Shown piece by piece: positions 33,448-44,165 of a DNA stretch of 64,000 nucleotides (its first letter is position 1; the number at the start of each line of letters is the position of its first letter). The DNA lies in assembly GCA_000310025.1 (NCBI GenBank), contig FN649734.1, positions 5,541,349-5,605,348 of the forward strand, in the 5' to 3' direction. The translations under genes and the position numbers were made by a program. The notes below the pieces were generated by a model that was not told the DNA's origin, did no database searches, and saw only the letters and a list, made by a program, of their open reading frames with translations. The stretch comes from Ectocarpus siliculosus (lineage: Eukaryota; Sar; Phaeophyceae; Ectocarpales; Ectocarpaceae).

Positions 33448-34632
33448 CTACGCGTTGATCACCGCTCGGGCTCGCGCATCGTGGCCCATCCCAATTTTTA
33501 TGTCGGGGCTGAATGTTATGTCATTGAACAGCATCGCTGCCCGATCAACAAAGGAAGGCATCCTCAATTGAGACTTCACATTTACTGCCAAAAATAAACC
33601 CACCTCGTCATCTTCGGCCCACGGGCACCAGGCACCAGCCCTTCTCGCAACACGTTCTCCATCACGCGCCAGGTGTCTTTTCCTCCTTCGGCCTTGCGAG
33701 GCGCGCCGCGCCCGCCCCCTCCTCCGCCCCCTCCTCCCNNNNNNNNNNNNNNNNNNNNNNNNNNNNNNNNNNNNNNNNNNNNNNNNNNNNNNNNNNNNNN
33801 NNNNNNNNNNNNNNNNNNNNNNNNNNNNNNNNNNNNNNNNNNNNNNNNNNNNNNNNNNNNNNNNNNNNNNNNNNNNNNNNNNNNNNNNNNNNNNNNNNNA
33901 ATACCCCGCCCACTGGCATTCCTCCTCCTCCGATGACACGTTGAACCCCGAGGATTCAGGAAAGTCTGGCGCCCCTGCCACCACCGCTTCCAGCACAGCA
34001 ACACCACTAGAGGCTAGAGCTAGGTGCTGGACCGCCGCCATCAAAGCTGCAAGCATCATCTTAGCCAATGCCGCCACACCAGCGTATATTCGGGCAACGA
34101 TTCCCTTCGACGACCGATGTGCAGATCGTGCAGAACGGCACCCCAGAAAGAAAGTGAGAAGCAGGAGCAGAAGGGGCGGCAGCAAGAAGGGGTCGCAACG
34201 GCTGGGTGGCTGCTTCTCCGGACCATCCGTCATCTGGATGAGGATGCGAGCGTACTGCACCTTGCTGCTTCTTACTCTTGCGGAACTGCTGTTCTCGCTT
34301 GGCGTCCTGCACACCAACACCGCCAACAACGCAACCACCACCTCCGCCGCCACCACCTCCGCCGCCACCGCCCTTGGAGCCGTCGTGCCAGCCGCCACCG
34401 TGTCACTGCAGGCTTGCACACCAGCGGCTCGTTCTCGAACGGCCTGTCGTTCCTTGCATGCAAGAACCCGCTTGTCGTAGTCCTCCTTACCACTCGCGTC
34501 GTCGGCTGCTCTCTGCCGGTGAGCAATCAAATGTATGGGGCACAACAGTGTGGTGCCATCCTTCACCACAACCGCCGCAAAATGATCGGTCGTATCGTCG
34601 ATGTTTGGAGTGTCGTACTGCACCTTCCCCAC
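33448..34632 (-). CDS. Linker region of the OTU/KDZ-like locus (contains gap)
   Basis: The first ~80 residues are convincing protein ('GKVQYDTPNIDDTTDHFAAV', 'GTTLLCPIHLIAHRQRAADD'), followed by Ala/Val-rich low complexity and an assembly gap at 33,739-33,899. Beyond it come 'MPSFVDRAAMLFNDITFSPD' and a stop at 33,448. A second minus frame near 34.1-34.3 kb looks equally protein-like, so the true frame is uncertain there. Confidence 0.3.
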   Translation of the reverse strand: MGKVQYDTPNIDDTTDHFAAVVVKDGTTLLCPIHLIAHRQRAADDASGKEDYDKRVLACKERQAVRERAAGVQACSDTVAAGTTAPRAVAAEVVAAEVVVALLAVLVCRTPSENSSSARVRSSKVQYARILIQMTDGPEKQPPSRCDPFLLPPLLLLLLTFFLGCRSARSAHRSSKGIVARIYAGVAALAKMMLAALMAAVQHLALASSGVAVLEAVVAGAPDFPESSGFNVSSEEEECQWAGYXXXXXXXXXXXXXXXXXXXXXXXXXXXXXXXXXXXXXXXXXXXXXXXXXXXXXXGRRGRRRGRARRASQGRRRKRHLARDGERVARRAGAWCPWAEDDEVGLFLAVNVKSQLRMPSFVDRAAMLFNDITFSPDIKIGMGHDARARAVINA

Positions 34633-34724
34633 AGCTTGCAGTTGCTCTTTCGGTGGGGTTGTCCAGGGCCGGGGAACTTTTCACCATGATGATGTTCATT
34701 TCTTCACGAGCCTTTCCTCCGGCG

Positions 34725-35294
34725 TCAGGCAGAAGCCACAAGTGGGTCGTCTGTGGGGGGTGGGAGTAACTCCATTGATATCCCTCCCCATCCACCTCCT
34801 GCCCCGCGCCATCTTTGACAAGCTTCAAGTCCATCCTCTCTCGCCCTAATGTCCATGGGGTGAATCACGTTCACCGGAACGCCCAATGCCTCGGAAACCG
34901 CAACCCATGCTACGGCACCCGCAAAAGCCCCGGGCTTGCACAGTCTTGCGATCGAAGCCATGACCATCTTGTCTCTGCAAATGTTGGCTTGTACGAATTT
35001 CATGCTTCCGTCGCCGTACACCACGTAGGCATCTTGAGAGTGCTCAACAAATATGTCGTGGTCTATCTTGCCTTCGGGGACGACCAGAGAGATCTGGTCT
35101 ACGATTGCAGCCGCATGGACCAGCGAAACAAGCTTCAGCTGCAGCCAGAAGCAATCGCTGCCGAAGAAGCTCAACGACAACGACCTCCACCAGCAGTTGC
35201 CATCCGGCTCAACGTGGCGAGCCTCAAAAGACGTGCGTAACACCTTCGATAGCACCATAGTGGCAAGTTCGTCGATACGGCGTCCGCCCTCCAT
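34725..35294 (-). CDS. OTU-family cysteine peptidase-like domain
   Basis: Starting at the ATG at 35,294 ('MEGGRRIDELATMVLS'), residues ~30-45 hold 'VEPDGNCWWRSLSLSFFG', the OTU catalytic loop with Asp and Cys. Residues ~120-150 hold 'GAFAGAVAWVAVSEALGVPV', the usual W/G-x-x-x-E/A-L-x-A-L segment, then 'NVIHP', where the family has its beta strand before the catalytic His. OTU enzymes cleave ubiquitin-like chains, and related domains are carried by several transposons. Downstream of 'HPMDI' (about 34.85 kb) the family-like continuation ('GQEVDGEGYQWSYSHPPQTT') lies in another frame, so this copy has a frameshift. Confidence 0.6.
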   Translation of the reverse strand: MEGGRRIDELATMVLSKVLRTSFEARHVEPDGNCWWRSLSLSFFGSDCFWLQLKLVSLVHAAAIVDQISLVVPEGKIDHDIFVEHSQDAYVVYGDGSMKFVQANICRDKMVMASIARLCKPGAFAGAVAWVAVSEALGVPVNVIHPMDIRAREDGLEACQRWRGAGGGWGGISMELLPPPTDDPLVASA

Positions 35295-36456
35295 AGTATG
35301 GAACAGGTTTAAGCACGAACAAAGCAAACAAGAGGAGGCGATATGCTGTTATGACGTGCTATTGAGGCAACAATATCGACTTGGGGTCACCCAAATGTCG
35401 GCCTCCACCAATAGAGCAATATCTTGTGTAAATTACTCCATTTTTGTTTTTGGGATATTGCAAGGATGCCCAAAAAATGAGACTGTCTTCGATACTAGTG
35501 TACCCAAGTTCTTCTTTGGGATGTTTTGGGCGGTAGGAGGGGGAACCGGTAGACTATTTGTCCGGGTACCCCATGCGCGAGCTGTACAGATCCGTTTCGT
35601 GTTCCTGCAACACAGCTGTACAAGGGTTGGCATGCTGCCATGTTTCTGCAACACAGCAGTCGTGCAACGCTCTTTCATGATTGCGTCCTCAAAAAAGACA
35701 ATAGTCACTCGTTTCTTGTCAGGCTAGCGGTTTACTGAATGGCAAGTCGACCGGGAGAAAAAGCGAATCGCACCGTCTCTGCCGTCGTTGGCTTCCTCCG
35801 GCCGCGTGGTAGGACGAGCTGCCACCCGCCTCCGTTCATCCTAACAGCAGTTGTGTGCAAAAAAATAACAAAATAAGCATCACGCAAACGAAAAGATAAA
35901 GATGCATGGGACTCTTATTGTTATACGGCTTACAGTTGTAGTTGTGAAGCATTTAAAGGCTACCAACCGACGACCACCAGCAGGTGCATCAGGTTGCGGT
36001 CGTGTCGTCGGAAAGAGGAATGCTCTCATTCTTTTTGCCTACTATTATAACATTTTTACCGTATATGACACAAGATAACACACTCCCTGGACCGATCTTC
36101 TAAGCTCGATTACTCCACGAAGAGGACGCATAGACGAAAGGGTAGGGTACGTCTTCAGAGAGCTCTCAACCGGACAGCTTCAACGCCGCCGTTTTCGGCC
36201 ATGCGACTGCTGTTGCTGCTTTTGAACAATCGGGCTTTGACAATTGGTCCAGGGGGTGTGTTATCTCGAGTCATGTGCGGTATGTACATGAGTGTAGTTG
36301 CATCGTCAGCCACGCGAGCTACATAGAGGTGCCAACACACCGGCGATCTGTTGGGGAGGGAGGGGAGCTGAGCGAGACGGGGAGAGAGAGACAAGAGAGG
36401 GAGACAGACAGAGAGAGAGTCAGACAGGCAGACGAAGAGAGGTAGACAGATACAGA

Positions 36457-36494
<38 letters not shown>

Positions 36495-38164
36495 AACAGA
36501 CAGAGAGAGTACATCAGCCGCCGCTACATCTAACAATCATCAGCGGTTATCTGCTCGGCTGGCACGTGTTGTTACAGCAGGAGTACTCAGCTCGTTAGCA
36601 TTGCATACATGACATGAGCTGCTCAGAACACCGCTAGGCCGCTACGGCAGTAGGTGCTCTTCTTGTTTGACCCTACATGATCCTGGTAGATTTTCGGGTC
36701 ATTGGCGATTCAACACAACGCCTACAGCAGTATATGTACACGCTTTGGATACCTCACCTCGGTCAGCACAACTATCCTGAGCTGGTGCTGATTATCTTTC
36801 GGCTGGCGCCTGTGCGGAACTACTTGTGCGAGGCCTCCTCCGTGGGGGATGCAACGAGACCGCCCGCTGTTGTACTCTGTACCACTGCCAGACCACATAT
36901 GCACATGCATAACTCCGCATGAAGGTGACTGCCAGACAGACCTAAAGAAGAAGCAGAACCATCTCGAGAGAGAGCGCTGGAGAGAACTGTGAACCGTGCC
37001 CGAGCTGCCGTCCCCCCACCAGAAGGCTCGGCCAATCAGCGGCCGTAAAACTGCGTTAGATCTACTATCAATGTGTAAACACTACTCCACTGCACGCCCA
37101 CATCCATGTTCCAACAACACGAGTGAGTTCGAAAGTTAGCGTTAACACTCAAACTCGCTATTCATGCATCGTATTCGGGTATTCTCTTATCTTGCACTAA
37201 ATTAGGTGATAAAATAGGGTATCCACATATGGATTGACGCGGAATTTTGACCTTTGAGGATTGACGCCAACATAAAGTGACGGTTGAGGGTTTTGACGGG
37301 AAAAATTCGCACCGCGTGTGCCCGTTGACACGTGAGAGGTGAAAAAAAAAAAATGGTGGAGGTAGAGTTCAAGGTTGGTTCGGGCTGCCACCCAGGGTCG
37401 ACATTCCGAAGCGAAGACTCACACCCCCAGGCTCCCAGGAGACTAGGTGTACCCCTTCGCCTCATCCCGCCGACCTTCCCTCCTTTGCCGCGGCGACTTT
37501 TCCCAGGCGTCAAACTGCGACTTCCCAGGCGTCAAACTGCCGTTCGTTGCTGATGAGTAAGGCAGCTGCTCGCTGCACTGCTGTGTATATACCGATGTCA
37601 CTGCGGCAGCAGAGCACCGAACCCCGTGAGGGGGCGGGCGAAATGCACCTACTGACTGGCAAAGTCCGTGTACCCTCCCTTACTCCTCTCCATGTGCTCC
37701 CCTTCGAGGGCGAGACTCCCCCAATCACTCCCCTGCCTATGCCCCTTTTTGCTGCTGAAAGCCCGTGCGCAATCGCGACGGCGCATCTACCGAACGCGCG
37801 CGCCGAACACGCGCGTCTGGCCACTTGGCCGCCGTGAGAACTGCCGAGACGCGTGGGTGCAGGACCGCTAGGAGCAATCAGTATAGGCATGGCCAATGTG
37901 TTCGCTGCTGACCGCGCACAGCAGACCGCAGCAGAGCAAGCGTGTGTGAGCCACAGTCTGGCGATGTTTGAAGCGTCAATCTTTTCGCGTCGGTTTAATG
38001 GGTGAAATTTAATTTTGACGCTTCCTCACAAAAATTTCGCCGTCAGAGTTTGCCCCCAAAAAAGCGGCGCAACCTCTTCACGTCAAAACTTCCTGAAATG
38101 TCAATCTTTCACGTCATTTCAACAACACGTGGATTCCCTCTAAATATAGCTAATTATTATGAAC
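35295..38164. other. No gene seen; GA microsatellite
   Basis: A purine (GA)n-rich microsatellite occupies about 36,370-36,510. A copy of the dispersed CCTGGACCGATC motif is at 36,085. The rest has only short frames without domains. Confidence 0.45.
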
Positions 38165-38465
38165 GCCTGTGGGACAGCAGTGGGACACCGTAGGGGAGAC
38201 CGGCTGGGACGTCCCACGCCTGTTTTCGAGCGCCGCGTGGGACGTCCCTAGCATGGTGCCATGGGGCGTCCCACGCGTCCCACGTTCTAGATTTGGTGTC
38301 CCATGGGACGTCCCACGTGTCCCACGGGACGTCTCACGTGTCCCGTGCGTCCGTATGGGCCATCCCATGGGACAGGTGGGATGTCCCACGTGTCCCATGG
38401 GCCGGCCCGCGTGTCCCATGGGCCGGCCAACGTGTCCCATGGGACGTCCCACGTGGGATCCCAAT
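38165..38465. repeat. Palindrome array D, word GTCCCATGGGAC
   Basis: Same word family as array C: GTCCCATGGGAC, GGGACGTCCCA and ACGTGTCCCA units packed for 300 bp, with drifted copies at the left end (GTGGGACAGCAGTGGGACACC). The right end GGGATCCCAATAGTGT mirrors the left end of array C. Open frames on both strands are by-products. Confidence 0.85.
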
Positions 38466-39553
38466 AGTGTCAGTACCTGACGACGCCGTGGAATACAACC
38501 TTACTTTTGTGGATCCCGGATGTTCGTCTGTTGTGGCGGTCAGATCCTGCCCTCTCTATTCTAGTTCCAACGCCGAATCCATTGCCCATTCGGGAGAGAC
38601 ATGGGAGGATTGGAATACTCGAAAAAATCTGGGAGGACGATGCTGGAGGCCAGAGAGAGGAAGCGAAGCAGCGATCCTTTATACGGACAGTCACCTTATC
38701 TGGCGCGAGGAGGAAAACATCAAGTCTGGCCTCTTTGATCGCCTACTGTCGTGTAGCGGCGGGGACGTTCCTAACAATGTCTGGTGAGAAGATGAAGAAG
38801 ACGAGGAAGCGATCCAGGTTCCATTTGTCCAGGCTGGTTCAAAAGACGGTGGACAAACTGGCTTCGAAACATTCGAAAACAGCGACAAATTAAAAAAACA
38901 TTGTCCTGTTCGCCAAAAAGGACACGCATCCGCCCCTTGAACAAAGCTTGTCAGGGCGATGTCTTCTCGTACGAGTATCGGGATGTTGTCTAAGTTCCGG
39001 CCTTCGAAGATGTGTCCCGGAGATGTGGTGGTCATATGGAAGACGTTGAGGGTCGATGACATGTACGGCCGTGTACAACAGTTTCTGTAAGCGTGCTGTC
39101 TCTCTGCAAACGGAGTCCCTTTCACTTGTGACAGGGATGTTAGCGCGACGGTAAACTTTTGCCTGGCGGAATACGCGGAATTGGTGAAGAAGACTTAGCC
39201 CGTCCACCTCCTTAGGACTTTTGCAGCGACCTGAGAGTACAGTGAAACAATGGCCTTCGGGCCTTGTGGCCAGATTAAGTATCTGCAGCAGGCCAACCGG
39301 AAGGGTAGGTCGCATACTTTATTTAGGAGTGTACAGTTGTGTGGCCTTTGGTCCTATAAGCTGAATTCCTCCGAATACTCAACAATCTTCGTACGATGGC
39401 GAACTCCTCTCCGACCCGCTTCCCCAGCTGGTACGTCATACTGCATGTCTACAAGGCAGTTTTCGTGCATCGACCCCAGTGACCACTTCTCGAGTATGTC
39501 GATGTGGGCGGCGAAGTGATTGGTGGAGTACATTGGAGCGATATATCGTGTTA
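38466..39553. other. Coding-like but unrecognised stretch
   Basis: Frames with normal composition occur on both strands. The plus frame to 38,893 ends in a basic 'SRFHLSRLVQKTVDKLASK' segment. The minus frames at 38,890-39,315 include 'CKSPKEVDGLSLLHQFRVF' and 'GRNLDNIPILVREDIALTSF'. No family was identified and the minus frames overlap in a broken way, so this may be another old gene relic. Confidence 0.25.
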
Positions 39554-39638
39554 GAGGCCCCCGTGCCTTCCCACGGGGGCTACCATGCCCACCCTCGGTA
39601 GTATGAGGATGTCTGGGGACTAAGTTAACCCAGGACCG
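39554..39638 (+). repeat. Paired-hairpin short repeat, copy 2
   Basis: Second copy of the unit at 1,092-1,174, in the same orientation. Here the first hairpin is the clean one (CCCGTG / CACGGG) and the second is mutated (CTACCATG / CTCGGTAG). It ends with the same GTTAACCCAGGACCG. Confidence 0.7.
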
Positions 39639-40720
39639 ATGCAGATGAATAGAACCTTAATTATCAGACACATATGCTCCTTCCACTACAGGAAAATATA
39701 TAAAAACCGATGAACACATGTGCGTGCTCTCTCTTGAGGGGCCCCGCACTTGAACCCCCAATAGCATACTCCCCACACATATACCCTCCACATCGGATCT
39801 TGTATCCAAGTAACACAAACAAGTTCCTCCTCCTGCTCTTGGTGCAGGGAGTTGCACCAGCTCCTAGATGTAGAATGATATTCCTTGTACAGCCTCACCA
39901 TCTACTCTTCCAGTATGTAGGCGGTGCTGATTGGACATCTTCTTCTACTGGTAGGGATCTCGCGTGGTGGTGACGGGATCAACGTCACCAATTCCACCCT
40001 TACTTCGCCTGAACATGGCTGGATCAGAACCCAAAATTCACCGACCGCAGTTTTCGATCACACAGGTTGGGAATCGCACTTGCTCCACCCGTGCTGCTTT
40101 ACTACCCGTAGGGATTCTCGCTCACCCCAGAGCTTGGTGTACAGTCTGTACTCGAGTTGGCGGCGCCCCTGCCTGCCGCATGGCCTTATCTCAGCCTAAC
40201 AATTTCTTTGCCTGGGAGAGATGGTTGCTACTACACAGAATCGATACTCACAGCAGGACTTGCCCGACGTCCGTCGCTTAGTCTACAGGGTGAAGTAGGC
40301 CATGCTCCCTCTGGCCTACGACCAACCGCTCACGGAGTGAGTGCGCACTCACATGCCCGTCCAGTGCCCGCTGCTTCAGCTCTTCTTCTCGTGGACACAG
40401 TTGTTGTTGAACTCTGCCGAGCAGTGTCCAGCCCACTCCCGGGGTTCTTCAGCACGGCTTCAGCACGGCAGGCTAGTTATTCGTGCTGCCACTGGCCGTA
40501 ATATCTTGTCTCCTCTGCTGCTGCTGCAGCTATGTCGACGGTCTTGAGTCCTCGCTGTTCCGTTGATTTGCACTTGTGATGCCGACGCCTCCAGAGAAAA
40601 AACGTGCACGTCTATTTCTTAGATTCTTCACACACCACGATGCATGTCATCCATGTAGAAATGTGTATTGTCGCGGTGCCCTTTACCCAAGGGTGGTCTG
40701 CAGGCGGTCAAGACTTTGTG
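39639..40720. other. No supportable gene
   Basis: Plus frames of up to 114 residues are open but show no domain. A short segment near 39,930 ('GGADWTSSSTGRDLAWW') is weakly reminiscent of a retroelement RNase H edge but too short to call. Confidence 0.35.
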
Positions 40721-40812
40721 CAGTTGCAGACAGAAGTCTGAGTGATGGTCAGACCGAAGTCTGTTCTGACCGAAGTCTCTTCCGACCGAAGCCTGTTGAG
40801 TCAGTGACCGAA
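40720..40812. repeat. Palindrome array E, word CAGACCGAAGTCTG
   Basis: Five consecutive, progressively drifting copies: CAGACAGAAGTCTG, CAGACCGAAGTCTG, TGACCGAAGTCT, CGACCGAAGCCT and TGACCGAACTC. The outer AGAC/GTCT arms are self-complementary. This is the shortest of the arrays and reads like an early or truncated stage. Confidence 0.6.
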
Positions 40813-41171
40813 CTCGATGTCGTTGCTAAAAGCCGCTTCTTGTACTTCTTTGTAGTATTGTTCACTTCACAGCAAACCCGCAGAGAAATGTTGAGGGATA
40901 GTCAGGAGTGAGACTGGTGGAGTTCGCAACACCTCGTGATCTCGCTACAAATACAATTATCTAGTTAATATTCAATGCGCACGAGGTATCACATTCCCCC
41001 CCCCATGATTTCCGACAGCAGTGCAACAACAAGCGTGATTCCGCAAAATCCAGCATGCTAATTCTGCATCGAACTTCATCAACTCCAAACCGAAACAAGA
41101 AAACAAAATATATCAAAGGAAAGGCATCACACGTCCAGCGCATACCAGCCTGCCGTACGATATGCTTAACT
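40813..41171. other. No gene seen
   Basis: An AT-rich stretch without recognisable content. Confidence 0.4.
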
Positions 41172-41647
41172 GCTCCACCATACCAAACTCTATATTCCGA
41201 GTGTCTTTTGTCCGTACGAAGACTTCAATATGTTGGCACGGCCCACAGCTATCATACAAGCCATCGGTCACCCCAATCGGACCCGTGGGTGCAGAGAAAC
41301 ACCCACCCACGGGGTCTCAGCGGCTCAAGACCCGGTGGAGCAGATAAGCGTAGCAGCTCCACCAGGCCAAACTCTATCTACCGGGTTGCTGTTTTTCTAA
41401 CAAAGACTTTCATTCTGTTGGCACTGCCCACAGCTATCCTGCAAGCCATCGAGCAACCCCACGGGCCGGTGGAGCTTCACTACTCCACCAGGCCAAACTC
41501 CATCCGCATGACATCGTTTGTACTATGACTTATATTGTGTCGGTAAGGCTCACAGCTGTGATACAAGCCATCGGGCACCCCGATCGGACCAGTGGGTGCA
41601 GTAAAACGCCCACCCACGGGAACTGACGGCTCAACGGCCGGTGGAGC
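41172..41647 (+). repeat. Three tandem units bounded by GCTCCACC and GGTGGAGC
   Basis: Units at 41,172-41,341, 41,356-41,475 (internally shorter) and 41,482-41,647 share sequence such as GCCCACAGCTATCATACAAG and CACCCACGGG. Each starts with GCTCCACC and ends with its complement GGTGGAGC, so every unit is a small inverted-end element. The short linkers between units differ. This suggests nested or head-to-tail insertion of a miniature element rather than simple replication slippage. Confidence 0.75.
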
Positions 41648-41678
41648 AGATTCGTGGCTTTTGGGCCATTCACTCATC

Positions 41679-41905
41679 AGATTCACTGTATCTTCTCGTC
41701 AGATTCACTGTATTCCCTGATCAGATACGCCGTATTCCCTTATCAGATACACTGTATTCCCTCGTCAGATACTCTGTATTCCCTAATCAGATACGCTGTA
41801 TTCCCTGAGCAGATATAATGTATTCCCTGGGCAGATACACTGTATTCCCTGGTCAGATAGATACGCTGTATTCCCTCATCAAATACAGTGTATTCCCTCG
41901 TCTAA
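41679..41905 (+). repeat. ~22-bp tandem repeat
   Basis: About ten units of the type TCAGATACNCTGTATTCCCT follow each other with small variations (ATCAGATACGCTG, GTCAGATACTCTG). No unique spacers are present, so it is a minisatellite and not a CRISPR array. Confidence 0.85.
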
Positions 41906-42109
41906 TGGGCGGGCGGCGATTTTTCCACAAGGTGGCCGTCACGCCTACAGGATCGACCACCGATGGCCATCGTCCCTTCCTAGCTCAAGTTATGCTTTCT
42001 CTATCCAATCCATCCTATCGATAGAAGTTCAAGGCTTTTCAGCCCATATTGCGGCCGTCTTCTACTGGGAGGGGAGGGAGGTACTCATTGAGTTTCCCAC
42101 ACTTTCAGT

Positions 42110-42246
42110 AGTGTTAAAAATCTGCCTATGGGCAACCCACTGGGCGCTTACGGGCAAAAAAGTGCCCATGGGAACCTATTGGCATAGACAACCGATGGTG
42201 GGCACTTCGTGGGCAGTTCATGGGCTGCCCAGGCGGTTTATCTAAA
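42110..42246. repeat. Palindrome array F, word GTGCCCATGGGCAC
   Basis: A short cluster built on GGGCA/TGCCC and CCATGGG: GTGCCCATGGGAAC near 42,162 and GGGCAGTTCATGGGCTGCCC near 42,210, with TGGGCA variants around them. It is followed by an inverted repeat CTCCCACTTATATTGTGGGAG (42,246-42,266). Confidence 0.55.
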
Positions 42247-42760
42247 CTCCCACTTATATTGTGGGAGATCGGAACTCAATACCGCGCATGCCGAAGTCGT
42301 CAGACGATAGACCTCGCATCCCTACAAAGCCGGGACGGAGCTCACCAGGCGCTCACAGGACCAGGCTCGCACATCACCAAGCGGGAAGCGTCGTGAGGAA
42401 TTCGGAGAGTCGTGTGGATGGTACGCTGCATCCTGCTAAGGGTGCCCGGTATCTCGTGGGGTTGTCCTTGCATATGGATGACAGCTGCTTTCACTTACAG
42501 AGACAGAAAAATGAACGGTGCATCTGCCACGACGGTGCTTGGCCAATTTAACACAACGTGGTGCGGTCATCAACTTTGCGCGGTGTGAGGGCTCTCGGCC
42601 CCGCACAACATCAACTCGACCACCATCATGCTTCCACAACAACGGAATTGGAAGATATTGTGCCGGCCCTGGTTGTGGAGCTTACGAAGCGATCGGGGTG
42701 CGACAAAACGTCGTTACCACGCGATAAAAACACTTCAGCCAGGGGGCGGAAAACGGTACA
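42247..42760 (+). repeat. Dispersed repeat family R1, copy 1
   Basis: Homologous along its length to 42,985-43,560 and to two pieces at 49,195-50,165. Shared landmarks are CCTCGCATCCCTACAAAGCC, ACCAGGCTC..CACATCACCAAGCG, GGATGACAGCTG, GTGGTGCG and CTCGACCACCAT. Copies differ by many substitutions, so the family is old. The frames across it are unrecognised, although one plus frame contains 'RYCAGPGCGAYEAIG'. Confidence 0.75.
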
Positions 42761-42984
42761 GCAAGACTTTGGGGGATAAAGTCGCCGAGGATACAACATG
42801 CCTCATGGCAACGACCCGTTGGTGCAAAGCGCCCGTTGACTCGATCACACAGCTTCAGGGAATTGCCTGCGCCATCACAGTTGTTTATTACTCCATGACG
42901 GAAGAGGATATCTAATACTGTGTAAGTTAACTATATATCAAAGCGATACCTTTTGGGAAAGCCCCACGACACGATTCCGACACC

Positions 42985-43560
42985 TGTGGACTACATTGTC
43001 ATCGATCGTTGCTACTTGGGCGGGGGGGTGTACTCAGAGTCGTGCATGCCGTCATCGTTAGCCCATTGATCTCGCATCCCTACAAAAGCCGGGAGCACGC
43101 CGGGTTCTCACCGGACCAGGCTCTCACATCACCAAGCGCGAAGCGCCGTGAGTTATTCGGCGAGTCGCATAAAGGATGCGCTGCATTGTTCGGCATCTTG
43201 TGCTTACTTCCTTGCATACGGATGACAGCTGCGTATGACTTAATTTATTTTCTGGTGCTTTCACTTCCAGAGACAGTGATATCCACCGTGTAACGGCCTC
43301 GAGGGTGCTTGACCATAAGTACAGGGCGTGGTGCGAGCATCCCCTTTGCGCGCAGTGAGGGTATTCGACCCCGCACAACCTAATCTACTCGACCACCATT
43401 ATGATTACCTGAAAACATATCCGAAGGCAATAAAGCGGTAGCCTGGTTGCCGAGCTCACGAAGCGATCGGCTTGTTTTACATCGTCGTTGCCAAGCGACG
43501 AAACCACAACCCCGATGGGAAACACCGGCGAGGGGGTGGTAATATCATCTGTCAAAGACG
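42985..43560 (+). repeat. Dispersed repeat family R1, copy 2
   Basis: Second copy in the same orientation, separated from copy 1 by about 220 bp. It keeps the distal part with the hairpin-forming CGTCGTTGCCAAGCGACG at 43,482-43,500. Confidence 0.75.
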
Positions 43561-43734
43561 ATACTGACCACGATGTTGCCACCGTTGCACTTTTTCTGCT
43601 GAGAACCTACTCGAGTGGAAAATTGGGCCAGCGGGTGTGAAATCTTCTGTCGCCTACGGACTCAAATACAACTACTGTACACCTATCTACATTCATCATA
43701 CCGATTCGTCGGTGTTGTAACAGCAATACCATGT

Positions 43735-44165
43735 CGTCCGTGGACCACCTACGGATGTGGGTGGACGCGTCCGTGGACCACCGTCTACGGACGTGCACGG
43801 ACGATTGTCGGTTGACGTCCGTGGAAATTCACTGGATGTGTCGACGGGCGTCCACGGACAACGTCCGCAGGATGTCCATAGACATCCGTCCGTGGACATC
43901 CGTCCGTGGACACGTCCTTAATAATGTAATGTCAAAGATGAAAATCATTGGTTCTAACTCGCGTAGAACGTCCAAAGGAAGTCCAACTGGTACGTCCAAG
44001 GCGTCCAATCGACCGTATACGTGAGCGTCCCACCCGTCGTCCCTAAGGACATCAAGCGTCCAAACTTGGACGTCCCAAGTGTTCCATTGGGGGTTTTAGA
44101 CGTCCAATAGGTCGAAGTGGGCGTCCAACGTGCTCCTATTATGCGACCTCCATAGGACATCCAAG
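43735..44165. repeat. Palindrome array G, word GTCCGTGGAC grading into GTCCAA
   Basis: The left half (43,735-43,918) is packed with GTCCGTGGAC, GTCCACGGAC, TCTACGGACGTGCACGGACG and related words. The right half (43,970-44,165) has GTCCAA, TTGGAC and ACGTCC every 10-20 bp (clearest palindrome GTCCAAACTTGGAC near 44,060). The gradual change of word along the array suggests step-by-step growth with mutation. Confidence 0.75.

Larger units (their letters stand above)
24824..35294 (-). mobile_element. OTU-plus-KDZ-like transposon locus, probably a relic
   Basis: Coding-like segments lie collinearly on the minus strand for over 10 kb, separated by stretches that look like introns or decay. From the 5' end they are: an OTU peptidase-like domain (35.29-34.85 kb), a charged linker, glycine-rich low complexity around the 33.7-33.9 kb gap and at 33.0-32.9 kb, a Cys/His cluster (31.9-31.1 kb), several unrecognised segments (30.4-26.0 kb), and a C-terminal block like KDZ-superfamily DDE transposases (25.3-24.8 kb). 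KDZ elements are DNA transposons that often carry cysteine clusters and protease domains. The reading frame changes within the first kilobase, so it is likely degenerate or imperfectly assembled. A host gene derived from such an element is the alternative. Confidence 0.45.

Noticed and set aside
32851-33597. 248-residue Pro-rich plus-strand open frame
   Set aside because: It is the complement of a glycine-rich minisatellite and GC-rich coding on the other strand; there is no domain and its openness follows from composition.
41679-41905. CRISPR-like regular repeats
   Set aside because: Units are contiguous with no unique spacers, and the context is eukaryotic; it is a minisatellite.
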